Assembly (NCBI RefSeq): GCF_900104625.1
Contig: NZ_FNVZ01000005.1
Span: forward strand, 930,001 to 994,000
Direction: 5' to 3'
Length of the DNA: 64,000 nt
DNA from: Leptotrichia massiliensis
GTDB lineage: Bacteria; Fusobacteriota; Fusobacteriia; Fusobacteriales; Leptotrichiaceae
The first letter of the stretch is position 1, and each line of letters opens with the position of its first letter. The position numbers and the translations under genes are program-made. Positions 9,176 to 19,623 of the stretch are shown piece by piece. Below the pieces are notes generated by a model. That model was not told the DNA's origin. It was given only the letters and a program-made list of their open reading frames with translations, and searched no databases.

Positions 9176-9220
9176 ATTTTATCCACCTTTCAATTTTTAT
9201 ATTTTGTATAAATTAAAAAA

Positions 9221-10583
<1,363 letters not shown>

Positions 10584-10609
10584 AGAGCAATCTTATATTG
10601 AACTGCTCT
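10584..10609 (-). terminator. terminator of the secreted-protein gene
   Basis: On the minus strand AGAGCA pairs with TGCTCT, followed by TTTTTAATTTATT. It lies 28 nt past the stop at 10637. Confidence 0.75.
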
Positions 10610-10636
10610 CTACTTTTTAATTTATATTTTAAGATT

Positions 10637-11131
10637 TTAATTTACGGCTACTCTTTGTAGAACTTCGATTACATTTAAGTTTTTATCGAGTATAACTACT
10701 GTATTGTGTTTTTTATCAAATCCGAAATACAATCTTGCGTATTTTTTTCCATCCAAGGCTACATAGTTATTTACATAATATACACCTTTTTTCCCTGCTG
10801 AATAAACTTTATATGATCCATATACTGTACTGTCATCATCAACATCATCATAGATTTTTTCTTGTATTTCTCCACCTGTTTTTTTACCAATTTCATAGCC
10901 TTGGATTAATTCATCTATTTTTCCTTTATTATCCTCCATTATAAAAAACGAATATCTTTCAGGATATTTGTTGTTATCAAAACTTCCATCCATCCAGTAA
11001 TAACCGTTAGGAGTTGCTCCTTCCAACACCTCCTTCAATGAAATTTCCAATGTTTTATTTGAAGGTGTAAATTTTTCTGCAAATACAGACATTCCTATTG
11101 CCAACATTGATACTAGAATTAATTTTTTCAT
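10637..11131 (-). CDS. secreted hypothetical protein
   Basis: 164 residues with a signal peptide (MKKLILVSMLAIGMSVFA, cleavage after residue 18). No family is recognised. The mature protein is rich in Tyr, Lys and Asp with short beta-type segments (YYWMDGSF, VYGSYKVYSAGKKGVYYVNNY), suggesting a small soluble beta protein in the periplasm or on the surface. GGAGAG precedes the start; a terminator follows the stop. Single-gene unit. Confidence 0.72.
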   Translation of the reverse strand: MKKLILVSMLAIGMSVFAEKFTPSNKTLEISLKEVLEGATPNGYYWMDGSFDNNKYPERYSFFIMEDNKGKIDELIQGYEIGKKTGGEIQEKIYDDVDDDSTVYGSYKVYSAGKKGVYYVNNYVALDGKKYARLYFGFDKKHNTVVILDKNLNVIEVLQRVAVN

Positions 11132-11230
11132 AACTTTCCACTCTCCTGCTCTAATTTTGATTTACAAATTGATTTTATCATCCAAACCTTAAAATAAACT
11201 GAAGCTTATTTAAAAAATAAAATTTTATAT

Positions 11231-11336
11231 ACACTCAAACCTATTTAAAATGAAACTGCTAAAATTATATAAATTAAGAGGTTGAGTTAAGTAGTCATAG
11301 CTTTTGAGTTCGCTTTTGAAGAAGTTTTACTATAAT
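11231..11336 (+). repeat. ~105-bp dispersed repeat, copy A
   Basis: Matches copy B at 13781-13887 in the same orientation. The last 55 bp are almost identical (GTTGAGTTAAGTAGTCATAG, then CTTTTGAGTTCGCTTTTGAA); the first half is more diverged. The two copies flank the malolactic/malic enzyme gene. No reading frame is visible in it. Confidence 0.8.
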
Positions 11337-11691
11337 ATAATTCAAAATATATTAACAGCGGAATGTGTTTATAAACAGAATTTTGTTCTAGTATTTATTT
11401 AGCAAATATACTGTTAAGTTTATACCAAACTAAAAATCATACTAGATTTAAATAAAAAATAAACTAAAGGGTAAATGTAATCTTGAAGACACAAAATTAT
11501 AGATTTCGGGCATTTAACAAAAATTCTTAAGACATATTCAATGCAATTTTTATAATATTTTTTTCATTAATATTCTATCCTTACTAATATTTTAATACAT
11601 AATTGTCATAATTTTTTAATTTGTTACAATATATTCTTAACATTATTTTACAACAGACAAGAAAAATAATTTAAATAACAGGATAAACAAA
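11337..11691. other. AT-rich intergenic stretch
   Basis: No gene or repeat recognised between repeat copy A and the promoter at 11692. Confidence 0.5.
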
Positions 11692-11720
11692 TTGATTTCC
11701 GAATATTTCAGTGTTATACT
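11692..11720 (+). promoter_or_regulatory. promoter of the malolactic/malic enzyme gene
   Basis: TTGATT (11692-11697), 17-bp spacer, TATACT (11715-11720). It predicts a leader of about 50 nt before the ATG at 11779. Confidence 0.65.
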
Positions 11721-11778
11721 TGGATTATCTGATTATTACAAAAAATAAATTTGAAATATTATTTAGAGGTGATTATTT

Positions 11779-13413
11779 ATGAAATTAGGTTATGAAATTT
11801 TAAACAATCCATTCCTTAACAAAGGTACAGCTTTTACAAAAAAGGAAAGAGAAGAATATGGATTATTAGGACTTTTACCACCGTATATTCAAACTATAGA
11901 TGAACAGGCAAAACAGGCTTATGGACAATTTCTGAAAAAAAACAAGTTAATTGAAAAAAGACATTTCTTAATGGAAATTTTTAATACAAACAGAACATTA
12001 TTTTATTATTTATTTAGCAAACACGTAGTTGAATTTATGCCAATTGTTTATGATCCTGTAATTGCAGAAAGTATAGAAAATTATAGTGAATTATTTGTAA
12101 ATCCTCAAAATGCGGCTTATTTGTCAGTAAAAGAACCAGAAAACATAGAAACTATTTTAAAAAATGCTGCTGACAATAGAAAAATCCGTTTAATTGTCGT
12201 TACTGATGCAGAAGGAATCCTTGGAATTGGTGACTGGGGAACTAACGGAGTTGATATTTCAGTTGGAAAACTGATGGTTTACACTGCCGCCGCTGGAATT
12301 GATCCCGCTACTGTCCTACCAGTTGTAATTGATGCTGGAACAAATAGAAAAGAGCTGCTGGAAAACGACTTGTATCTAGGAAATAGATTTGAGAGAGTTC
12401 GAGGAGATGCATATTATAATTTTATAGACAAATTTGTAAAAACAGCTGAAAAGCTTTTCCCAAATTTATATCTTCACTGGGAAGACTTTGGAAGATTAAA
12501 TGCGGCAAATATTTTAAATAAATATAAAAATGAAATCGCAACTTTTAACGATGATATACAAGGAACTGGGATTATCACTTTAGCCGGAATCTTAGGAGCA
12601 TTAAAAATTTCTGGTGAAAAGCTTACTGACCAGATTTATATGTGTTTTGGAGCAGGAACTGCGGGAGCTGGAATTGCCAGAAGAATTTTCAATGAAATGG
12701 TAGAGCAGGGGCTTTCTGAAGAAGAGGCAAAAAAACGGTTTTATCTAGTTGACAGACAAGGCTTGTTATTTGAAGACACGGAAGGACTAACTCCAGAACA
12801 AATTCCTTTCGCAAGAAAACGGAGTGAATTCACAAATGCAAATGAATTAACTACTTTGGAAGCCGCTGTAAAATCCGTGAGACCAACTATACTTGTCGGA
12901 ACTTCCACAGTGCCAAATACTTTCACAAAAGAAATAGTTCAAGAAATGGCAAAACACACTGCAAGACCAATAATTTTTCCACTTAGCAACCCAACAAAAC
13001 TAGCAGAAGCCAGTGCAAAAGATCTTATCGAATGGACAGACGGAAAAGCTCTCGTTGCAACAGGTATCCCATCAGATCCAATAGAACTCAATGGAATTAC
13101 GTACGAAATTGGGCAAGCAAATAATGCTTTAATCTATCCTGGGCTGGGACTTGGAATTATCGCAACAAAATCAAAGATTGTAAACGACAAAATAATCTCA
13201 GCAGCCGCACATTCACTAGGTGGAATAATTGACACAACAAAACCTGGAGCTGCCGTACTTCCTCCAGTATCAAAACTGACAGAATTTTCTGAAACAGTGG
13301 CACTAGCAGTCGGACAAAGCGTACTAGACCAAAAATTAAATACAGAATCTTTAAATAATTTAAAAGAAGCAATAAAAAATACAAAATGGATTCCTAAATA
13401 CAAGGATTTTTAA
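11779..13413 (+). CDS. malolactic enzyme / NAD-dependent malic enzyme family
   Basis: 544 residues. The family either decarboxylates malate to lactate (malolactic, NAD and Mn dependent) or to pyruvate with NADH release. Motifs seen are the N-terminal [18 protein letters not shown] and [11 protein letters not shown], the catalytic [24 protein letters not shown] for metal and malate, and [10 protein letters not shown] for NAD binding. The N-terminus and overall length match lactic-acid bacterial malolactic enzymes as I remember them better than typical malic enzymes. GAGGTG precedes the ATG. It stands alone between two copies of a dispersed repeat. The choice between malolactic and malic is inference. 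Confidence 0.9.
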   Translation: MKLGYEILNNPFLNKGTAFTKKEREEYGLLGLLPPYIQTIDEQAKQAYGQFLKKNKLIEKRHFLMEIFNTNRTLFYYLFSKHVVEFMPIVYDPVIAESIENYSELFVNPQNAAYLSVKEPENIETILKNAADNRKIRLIVVTDAEGILGIGDWGTNGVDISVGKLMVYTAAAGIDPATVLPVVIDAGTNRKELLENDLYLGNRFERVRGDAYYNFIDKFVKTAEKLFPNLYLHWEDFGRLNAANILNKYKNEIATFNDDIQGTGIITLAGILGALKISGEKLTDQIYMCFGAGTAGAGIARRIFNEMVEQGLSEEEAKKRFYLVDRQGLLFEDTEGLTPEQIPFARKRSEFTNANELTTLEAAVKSVRPTILVGTSTVPNTFTKEIVQEMAKHTARPIIFPLSNPTKLAEASAKDLIEWTDGKALVATGIPSDPIELNGITYEIGQANNALIYPGLGLGIIATKSKIVNDKIISAAAHSLGGIIDTTKPGAAVLPPVSKLTEFSETVALAVGQSVLDQKLNTESLNNLKEAIKNTKWIPKYKDF

Positions 13414-13780
13414 TTAATTTTTGAAATTTTTAGGAGCAAAATAAATTCTAAAAACTTAGATACTTACTGCTTATTTGATAAATGAAAAATACATGGATAG
13501 AGTAGATAGGGTTGTAACAAGTTAAAAAATACAGTAAAAAAGATATTTATTGTTATTAACTACTAAAACAGTAGATTTAAACTTATTATAAACTTTTTTT
13601 GCAAAGGCTTACTCCCCTTTCTACTAAATAAAGAAATAATATATTTTTATTTTTTTAATAAGTTTAATTTAATTTTTTTCAAAAAAATACTGCATAGTCC
13701 TTCAGGTATTATTCATTAAGTTATAGACAACAAAAGATATAAACTAAATTTCAATTGACTTCTTTTACTAAAAAATATAT
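13414..13780. other. AT-rich intergenic stretch
   Basis: Contains a weak TTTTTAG/CTAAAAA hairpin about 15-45 nt past the enzyme stop, without a following T-run. Nothing else is recognised. Confidence 0.45.
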
Positions 13781-13887
13781 GTACTTGAACTCATTTAAAA
13801 TTGAAATACTAAAAATTATATAAATATAAGGGTTGAGTTAAGTAGTCATAGCTTTTGAGTTCGCTTTTAAAGAAGTTTTATTATAAA
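13781..13887 (+). repeat. ~105-bp dispersed repeat, copy B
   Basis: Second copy of the repeat at 11231-11336, same orientation, 2.55 kb away. Core at 13831-13887. A TACTTGAACTC stretch at its start can pair with GAGTTAAGTA in its core with one bulge. Confidence 0.8.
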
Positions 13888-13939
13888 TCATTAGAAAAAT
13901 ATCTATTAATAAGTATTTATTTTATAAAATTTAAATAAA

Positions 13940-13969
13940 AAATACCATCCTATTTCTAAGACAGTATTT
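13940..13969 (-). terminator. terminator of the rplU-prp-rpmA operon
   Basis: AAATAC/GTATTT arms with an inner imperfect stem. Followed on the minus strand by a run of T. It lies 26 nt past the rpmA stop. Confidence 0.65.
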
Positions 13970-13995
13970 CAAAAATATATTATACAATTCTGTTA

Positions 13996-14289
13996 TTATG
14001 CTTCTACTCTTTCAGGGTAAATGCTTACTCTTTTTTTACCGCTTCCAAAATTTTCAAATTTTACATACCCATCAGTTAATGCGAATAAAGTGTAATCTTT
14101 TCCTAATTTAGCGTTAGTTCCTGCGTGAAATTTACTTCCTCTTTGTCTTACAATAATGTTTCCAGCTTTTACAGCTTCTCCATCATATTTTTTTACTCCT
14201 AAATATTTAGGGTTAGAATCTCTACCATTTCTAGTTGATCCTTGCCCTTTTTTTGAGGCAAATAACTGTAAGTTTAATTTTAATAACAT
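13996..14289 (-). CDS. rpmA: 50S ribosomal protein L27, with Prp-cleaved N-terminal extension
   Basis: 97 residues. L27 lies near the peptidyl-transferase centre. The N-terminus reads [15 protein letters not shown], which is the extension found in Firmicutes and Fusobacteria and removed by the Prp protease between Phe10 and Ala11. The mature core has [19 protein letters not shown] and [17 protein letters not shown]. The protease gene is directly upstream. GAGGAGG precedes the start. Third gene of the operon. Confidence 0.98.
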   Translation of the reverse strand: MLLKLNLQLFASKKGQGSTRNGRDSNPKYLGVKKYDGEAVKAGNIIVRQRGSKFHAGTNAKLGKDYTLFALTDGYVKFENFGSGKKRVSIYPERVEA

Positions 14290-14363
14290 TTTCCAACCTC
14301 CTCGATTTCTTTTTCATATTTTATTTCTTGGATTTTTTCAAATCTTAATTTGTGAATCAAATT

Positions 14364-14702
14364 TTATTTTTTTATTACTTTAAGTTTCACAAAATTACTA
14401 TAACTTTTTGCAACTTCCTTTAAATATGAATACATTGATTCAACCAATATATCTGCATTTTTAAGTTCATCATCAGTCAATCCAGAATTTTTCAAATCAC
14501 ACTCAATATACCCATCTTCCTCAATAAACTTCATTTTTTTCTTAAGTTTTAAAGTTTCAATAAGTCCATTTACTGTCATTTGTCCTACTGATGAAACAGC
14601 TGCACAAATTACATCTTCTCCATATTCTGAAAAATTTGCATGTCCTTTTATTTCAAAATATATTATTTTATTTTTTTGTCTTTGAATTTCTATTTTTATC
14701 AT
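14364..14702 (-). CDS. prp: ribosomal-processing cysteine protease Prp
   Basis: 112 residues, usual length. Prp trims the N-terminus of L27 so that it can work in the ribosome. The catalytic pair is visible as His21 in [17 protein letters not shown] and Cys33 in the same stretch. Located between rplU and rpmA, its conserved position. The ribosome site before the ATG is poor (GTGGTTTGA), so expression may be low or coupled to rplU, as suits an enzyme needed in less than ribosomal amounts. Confidence 0.95.
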   Translation of the reverse strand: MIKIEIQRQKNKIIYFEIKGHANFSEYGEDVICAAVSSVGQMTVNGLIETLKLKKKMKFIEEDGYIECDLKNSGLTDDELKNADILVESMYSYLKEVAKSYSNFVKLKVIKK

Positions 14703-14750
14703 TCAAACCACAACAGCTTTCACAATCTAAATTTATATTAAAAAATACAA

Positions 14751-15059
14751 TTAAGCATTGATTGATTTAATTTCAATTGCTGTAAAAGATTGTCTGTGCC
14801 CTTTTTTTCTGTAGTAAGTTTTTTTGTTATATTTAAAGTTAATTTTTTTATCAGCTTTTCCATGAGATTTAACTGTAGCTACAACTTTAGCTCCTTCTAC
14901 AACTGGAGTTCCAACTGTTACGTTATCTCCTTCTCCAACTAATAGAACTTCGTTAATTTCGATGTCTGAATCAACATCAGCTGCTAATTTTTCAACTTTT
15001 AATACAGTTCCAACTTCTACTTTGTACTGTTTTCCACCTGTTTTAATTACTGCAAACAT
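14751..15059 (-). CDS. rplU: 50S ribosomal protein L21
   Basis: 102 residues, usual length. L21 binds 23S rRNA. The N-terminus [17 protein letters not shown] and the C-terminal [19 protein letters not shown] are diagnostic. GGAGGTGA lies 6 nt before the ATG. First gene of the rplU-prp-rpmA operon, preceded by a short leader with a hairpin. Confidence 0.98.
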   Translation of the reverse strand: MFAVIKTGGKQYKVEVGTVLKVEKLAADVDSDIEINEVLLVGEGDNVTVGTPVVEGAKVVATVKSHGKADKKINFKYNKKTYYRKKGHRQSFTAIEIKSINA

Positions 15060-15112
15060 TTATGTTCACCTCCAAATAATTTATCGCTATCATTGGTATT
15101 AGCCACCAATTT
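15060..15112 (-). promoter_or_regulatory. rplU leader with hairpin (possible L21-type autoregulatory leader)
   Basis: On the minus strand ATTGGT and ACCAAT (15110-15105 and 15097-15092) form a stem with a 7-nt loop, 32 nt before the rplU ATG. Ribosomal operons often carry such leaders for feedback control. Identity with a known L21 leader family was not tested. Confidence 0.35.
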
Positions 15113-15173
15113 TATGCGTATATCTTAATTAGTTTACTATATTTTCACTAATTTGTCAAATTATTTTTATAAA

Positions 15174-15260
15174 TGGCGGAAGTAGAGGGACTCGAACCCA
15201 CAAGACGTTTAACCGCCCACAGCTTTCCAAGCTGCTGCCATACCATTAGGCGATACTTCC
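15174..15260 (-). tRNA. tRNA-Ser (anticodon GGA)
   Basis: Acceptor arms GGAAGTA and TACTTCC, discriminator G and an encoded CCA (15176-15174). The anticodon loop reads TTGGAAA between GCAGC and GCTGT, giving GGA, which reads TCC and TCT codons. The long variable arm and discriminator G fit a class II tRNA-Ser. One T-stem pair is a U-U mismatch. Confidence 0.95.
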
Positions 15261-15369
15261 CTTTCCAAAAAATAATTACAAACTATTATACTAAACTTAT
15301 TTATAAAAGTCAATGAATTTGTTTAGCGTATTTTGTACATCTTTACTATGTATTTACTATCTCAGACCA

Positions 15370-16140
15370 TTATTTATTTTGATTTTTTCTGTAAATATTA
15401 AATCCAGTCGCCTGATTTGTAGCCATTATTGTAATATCTGAAATTTGTACGTGTTTTGGCTGGTTTGCAATATAAACTATTATATTTGCAATATCTTCTG
15501 GCTTCAATGCCTCAATTCCTTCATAAACCTTCTTAGCCTGCTCTGTATTTCCATGAAATCTTACATTACTAAAATTAGTTTCCACAATTCCAGGCTGAAC
15601 AGTAGTTACTTTAATATTTTTATCAATTGTATCAATCCTAATTCCATCGCTCAAAACCTTTACAGCCGATTTAGTCGCACAATATACAGCAGCTCCTGCA
15701 TAAGCATAAATTCCAGCAGTTGAGCCAATATTTATAATATGCCCCTCATCATTTTCAACCATGCTTGGCAAAATTTGTCTTGTAACGTACAATAATCCTT
15801 TTATATTAGTGTCTATCATTCGTTCAATATCCACAATATCATAGTCCTGAAATTTATCCAGTCCCAATGCAAGTCCTGCATTATTCACAAGAATATCCAC
15901 CTTTTTCACATCATCCAATATTTTCTTGGTAAATTTTACAACATCGTTATATTTAGTAACATCCAATACAAAAATATATGCGTTAGTTCCATATTTTCTA
16001 TCAATATCAATCTTTATTTCCTTCAATTTATCCGCATTTCTAGCACACAAAATCACATTATCCCCATTTTTCGCAAAGGCATAAGCTGTTTCCTTCCCAA
16101 TTCCACTTGTAGCTCCAGTAATAAAAATATTTCTATTCAT
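15370..16140 (-). CDS. SDR-family NAD(P)-dependent oxidoreductase (YdfG-like)
   Basis: 256 residues, classical short-chain dehydrogenase. The cofactor motif TGATSGIG begins at residue 8, NNAG is at about 86-89, and catalytic Ser and YCATK follow at about 144 and 158-162. The sequence resembles YdfG-type enzymes that oxidise serine, allo-threonine and 3-hydroxy acids; the true substrate is not shown. GGGAG precedes the start. No operon partner is evident. Confidence 0.9.
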   Translation of the reverse strand: MNRNIFITGATSGIGKETAYAFAKNGDNVILCARNADKLKEIKIDIDRKYGTNAYIFVLDVTKYNDVVKFTKKILDDVKKVDILVNNAGLALGLDKFQDYDIVDIERMIDTNIKGLLYVTRQILPSMVENDEGHIINIGSTAGIYAYAGAAVYCATKSAVKVLSDGIRIDTIDKNIKVTTVQPGIVETNFSNVRFHGNTEQAKKVYEGIEALKPEDIANIIVYIANQPKHVQISDITIMATNQATGFNIYRKNQNK

Positions 16141-16175
16141 AAAAACTCACTCCCTATATTTGAATTTATCATTAT

Positions 16176-16475
16176 TTATTTTAAAAATGATTTTTTTAAT
16201 TTATTTAAAATCAAATATACTTTACTCCTATGTTCTACTTCAACAGCTAAAACTATTAATTTATCATCTTGTATTTCAACTATTATCCTGTAATTTTTTA
16301 ATGGTTTGTACTTCCAATATCCTTTTAAATTATGGCTCAAAGCCTCCCCTTTGATTCTTGGATTTTCAGAATTGTTTATTTTTTTCAGAAAATCATAAAT
16401 TTTTTTACTTATATTTTTATCCATCTTTTGTAATTTTTTTGCTGCATATTTAGATAACAATACTCTGTATTTCAC
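16176..16475 (-). CDS. RelE/ParE-family toxin
   Basis: 99 residues with the family fold signature: KYRVLLSKYAAKKLQKMDK at the start, then LSHNLKGYWKYKPLKNYRIIVEI and VEVEHRSKVY near the end, carrying the basic residues used by mRNA-cleaving RelE toxins. The start is a GTG directly abutting the TAA that ends the antitoxin frame (TAAGTG), so translation would normally be coupled to the antitoxin. The toxin frame is intact although its antitoxin carries an internal stop. Confidence 0.85.
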   Translation of the reverse strand: MKYRVLLSKYAAKKLQKMDKNISKKIYDFLKKINNSENPRIKGEALSHNLKGYWKYKPLKNYRIIVEIQDDKLIVLAVEVEHRSKVYLILNKLKKSFLK

Positions 16476-16703
16476 TTAAAATCCCATTTTCTTTCCAAAA
16501 TCTTCAAGAGGTATCATTGGGGATTTTTTAGCTTTTTCAGATAACTTCACTATTCTTTTTATTTCTGATTTGGAAATTTGTTCATTTTCTTATATTTTAT
16601 CTAATTCTTTTGATATCAAATTATTAATAAAGTTGTTATCATATTCCAAAACTTCTTTTAACTGTTTTTGTTTTTTTTCGTTTAATTCAACATCTATAAT
16701 CAT
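16476..16703 (-). pseudogene. RelB-like antitoxin interrupted by an in-frame TAA
   Basis: The frame starts at the ATG at 16703 with GGAGG well placed, encodes 37 residues (MIIDVELNEKKQKQLKEVL...), meets TAA at 16592-16590 and continues in the same frame for 37 residues (ENEQISKSEIKRIVKLSEKA...) to a TAA abutting the toxin GTG. Together they make a normal 75-residue antitoxin. A single change from GAA would explain the stop. The C-terminal half normally holds the toxin-neutralising part. A sequencing error is possible. Confidence 0.75.
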
Positions 16704-16816
16704 AGTATTTCCTCCTAAAATAAATTTTGTAATTTTTTTAGAAATCGAATGATTTTTAAGTTCATTTAATAGAACATTTATATTTTTATTATACCACAAA
16801 ATTTTCATTATAAGTA

Positions 16817-17281
16817 TTATTTTATATCAAGTTTATTTTTTTGATGAAATTTTTGTCTCAACTTCAGCTTAAAAATTCCAATTCCTTTTTCAATGCTCAT
16901 TTCCTGTGAAAAATTATACACAAACATATTTGTAAATTTCAAATCCATTTTTTTATTTGAACCCAAATCAACAAACATTTCCAAATTTCTGTAATCACTT
17001 TTTTCCAGATAGGATTCTGCCCATTCTACTAAATCTATTATATTCTTTTTATTTTTTTCATACAAATCATCATTTATGCTCTCATTTTCTACATTATTTC
17101 CTGTATTTTCCAAGTTTGAAATAATTTTTCCAATTATTTCCATTTCTACTGTGCTTCTGCTGTTTGCAAGATTTGTATCTTCTGCAAGACCGATTTTATA
17201 TTTTACTTCCATAATTTCATCTTCACTTACATTTATTTCCTTTTTATTTTCCTCATCTGTAATTTTCAATCTATATTTCAT
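16817..17281 (-). CDS. tube-like protein of a contractile injection-type locus (putative)
   Basis: 154 residues. The end of the protein (FVYNFSQEMSIEKGIGIFKL followed by KLRQK) recalls small Hcp/phage-tube-like proteins found in clostridial loci beside VgrG-like spikes, where they carry odd names such as membrane-associated protease. An alternating polar-hydrophobic start (YRLKITDEENKKEINVS) fits a beta-barrel. Last gene of a three-gene operon at 16,817-19,400. AGGGGTGG precedes the start. Function is inferred from resemblance and context only. Confidence 0.5.
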   Translation of the reverse strand: MKYRLKITDEENKKEINVSEDEIMEVKYKIGLAEDTNLANSRSTVEMEIIGKIISNLENTGNNVENESINDDLYEKNKKNIIDLVEWAESYLEKSDYRNLEMFVDLGSNKKMDLKFTNMFVYNFSQEMSIEKGIGIFKLKLRQKFHQKNKLDIK

Positions 17282-17302
17282 TTATTCCACCCCTTTATTT
17301 TT

Positions 17303-18133
17303 CTAAAAAACTGCTATTTCATCAATTTTTGCTGTTTCATCAACATTTACAACTCCAAAATGATTTTCCCAAAATACTTTTAATTCTATTTCAAGTTCCA
17401 GGAACAGTAATTCCAAAGTTTTTATTTTTGCAATATTTACCTTATTTTTGGGTTTATTTATATAAACTATTATTTTATTTTTTTCTGATTTTTGTCTATA
17501 AATAAGCGAATCAATAAAAAAATACTTTATTCCCAATCTAAAATTTTTCATGCAATTTACATTATTTATTTTTTCATTATAAATTAAAAGTGCTATATAT
17601 TGTTGTTCTTCGCTATTCAAAAGTAAAAAATACTTTTTCAAGCTTATTCCTAGAATTCCTTTTTTTATATCTTCTGAAATTTTTTCACAAATAACATCAA
17701 TTACCGTTGTTCCACTAACAAAATCAAGTTCCTGCAAATAATTTATCGCATTATTTTCAATATTTTTCTTAAAATTTCTTAAAACAGGTATACTTTCCTT
17801 TTCTTCTTTAACTATGTTGTTCCTGCGTCTAAAACTATTTATTTTAGACTCTTTTTTAGGTACAGTTTCCATTGTCAGATTTTTAATTTTAGTATCTTTC
17901 TCCAGTTTATTTTCAAACTCAAAAAAATTATTATAATGATTCAGAAAACTGGTAAAAATCTTATTAAATCTCACATAAGGATTCACTTTTACAGTCTTGT
18001 TTTTTTCAAATTTATTATTCAAAAAATCTGTATTTACCTCAATATATGCTGAAATATTATTTTCCAGTTCAAATTGCACATTTGGAGGGACTGCCCATAT
18101 ATATGTGTATCCTTTTTTATTTTTATTCGCCAT
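17303..18133 (-). CDS. conserved protein of injection-type locus, unknown role
   Basis: 276 residues from the ATG at 18133, chosen because GGGGG is well placed; it overlaps the previous gene by 11 nt, showing translational coupling. The N-terminus (TYIWAVPPNVQFELENNIS), a VNPYVRFNKIF segment and the C-terminal FWENHFGVVNVDETAKIDEI resemble a clostridial family that co-occurs with VgrG-like genes and is mislabelled as iron-dependent peroxidase in some genomes. No peroxidase motif is visible. Probably a structural or baseplate-linked part. Confidence 0.5.
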   Translation of the reverse strand: MANKNKKGYTYIWAVPPNVQFELENNISAYIEVNTDFLNNKFEKNKTVKVNPYVRFNKIFTSFLNHYNNFFEFENKLEKDTKIKNLTMETVPKKESKINSFRRRNNIVKEEKESIPVLRNFKKNIENNAINYLQELDFVSGTTVIDVICEKISEDIKKGILGISLKKYFLLLNSEEQQYIALLIYNEKINNVNCMKNFRLGIKYFFIDSLIYRQKSEKNKIIVYINKPKNKVNIAKIKTLELLFLELEIELKVFWENHFGVVNVDETAKIDEIAVF

Positions 18134-19400
18134 ACAGGTACCCCCTGCATTCAAATTCATTATAATCATTTTGGATTTCTGAAATCAAAAAACTCACTTT
18201 ATCTTCTGAATAATCATCAAAATCCTTTATTTCCAGAAACAAATTCATCTTTGGCTTTTTATCAGAATATCCCTTTTGAAAATCATTTCTCAAACTTTCA
18301 TTACAGTCATAAGTATCTAGATTTTTTTCAATATTTTCTTTAAAATTAATATCTTTTAACAAAATTTTATCTTTTGTAAATTCATATTCCAAAAAATATT
18401 TTTCTAAAAATGCACGACTTCTAGTATTTTTATTTTTTGTTTGAATTTTATCAATAAAGCCCTTATTTCTAAAATTTGTAAAATGAAAATAATCTTCTTG
18501 ATTCTCGCTACTTTTTCCATAAAGTTCAAGAATTTTTCTACATTTTTTGATTGGCTTTATTGAAAATACATCCCAAATATCGCCTGTATTTTTCTTTGAA
18601 ACAATATTTAATTTGTTTTTTCCGCTGTAATAGCAGCACAAAATATCTTCATTTTCATGATTTGATACCAAAATTTGTTCATCACTTTCAAAATTTATTG
18701 TATATTCAAAAGATAGGTCAATTTTGGTCGGACGTACAAAGATAGTGCTTATAATCTTTTTCTTTTCAATATTCCAAAGCAATTTCCTGCCTCTTAGAAT
18801 TTTTTCCTGAATTTCTTCAAAATCATAAGTAATCTCATATTCTCCATTTTGAATTTTCTCCAAAATATCCTGTGGCATATCAAAACCATACTCAGCCAGT
18901 TTAACCCTATAACACCTCATAAAATGTGACATATTAATGGTTTTCCATTTTTTTCCATTAAGTTCAAAAGAATTATGCAATTTCTTTATTTCATCAAAAT
19001 ATCTTTCATCTTTTACAAGCCTTACCTTAATCTCATAATTATCTCCATCAATATCTATCCACCCAAAAAATTCCCTTTCCAGAACTTCCTCAATCTTATG
19101 TAAGCTCAAATTCAAATATACATTTTCCAAATAAATATCCTTATAATTCTCATCAAGAATATCTATTTTATCAACTACAGGAAAAAAAACTCCGTCCATC
19201 TTAAATACATTTTCTTTTTCTGCTAATATCGTTTCAACAAAAATATCTTCATATTCGGAAATTTCATTAATTTTTGCTTCTAAAAACTTATCTTTGATTT
19301 CTCGAAACCTCTCCTCCATCTCCAAATTCAACTCAAAAAACATCTCTCTTAAAGTTTTTCCAAGCATTTCCTTCTCAAAAATTTCATTCTCTCTATTCAT
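18123..19400 (-). CDS. conserved protein of injection-type locus (normocyte-binding-like)
   Basis: 425 residues, soluble, charged. It resembles clostridial proteins annotated normocyte-binding protein that lie beside VgrG-like genes: FFGWIDIDGDNYEIKVRLVK, then KWKTINMSHFMRCYRVKL. The name is historical and says nothing about the role. First gene of the three-gene operon, GGAGGGG directly before the ATG, transcribed away from udk. A part in assembling or loading an injection apparatus is plausible but inferred. Confidence 0.5.
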   Translation of the reverse strand: MNRENEIFEKEMLGKTLREMFFELNLEMEERFREIKDKFLEAKINEISEYEDIFVETILAEKENVFKMDGVFFPVVDKIDILDENYKDIYLENVYLNLSLHKIEEVLEREFFGWIDIDGDNYEIKVRLVKDERYFDEIKKLHNSFELNGKKWKTINMSHFMRCYRVKLAEYGFDMPQDILEKIQNGEYEITYDFEEIQEKILRGRKLLWNIEKKKIISTIFVRPTKIDLSFEYTINFESDEQILVSNHENEDILCCYYSGKNKLNIVSKKNTGDIWDVFSIKPIKKCRKILELYGKSSENQEDYFHFTNFRNKGFIDKIQTKNKNTRSRAFLEKYFLEYEFTKDKILLKDINFKENIEKNLDTYDCNESLRNDFQKGYSDKKPKMNLFLEIKDFDDYSEDKVSFLISEIQNDYNEFECRGYLYGE

Positions 19401-19514
19401 AACCCCTCCAATGTTTAACTATATTTTAATTTTACCATATAATTAAATTTTTTTCAAACATTTTTATTAATTTTTTAATTTTTAAAAAATATACAATTTT
19501 AAACTTTTACATTA

Positions 19515-19543
19515 TTGTAAAACTGCAAAAAAAATGCTAAAAT
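19515..19543 (+). promoter_or_regulatory. udk promoter, extended -10 type
   Basis: TTGTAA (19515-19520), 17-bp spacer, TAAAAT (19538-19543) preceded by TGC, an extended -10. It lies about 80 nt before udk. Confidence 0.55.
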
Positions 19544-19623
19544 TATTTAAAAACTATAAAAAGATACAAGTCTTCTAAAAAAATTCAAAAATTACTAAAA
19601 TTTATTCAGGAGGAAATATTTTT

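Noticed and set aside
11132-11778. Riboswitch before the malolactic/malic enzyme gene
   Set aside because: The promoter at 11692 leaves a leader of only about 50 nt, too short for a known riboswitch, and no aptamer motif is seen.
15174-15260. Possible tRNA-Leu because of the long variable arm
   Set aside because: Anticodon GGA and discriminator G identify serine.
18123-18169. 47-bp overlap between the two injection-type genes from a longer start
   Set aside because: The better ribosome site supports the start at 18133, reducing the overlap to 11 nt.
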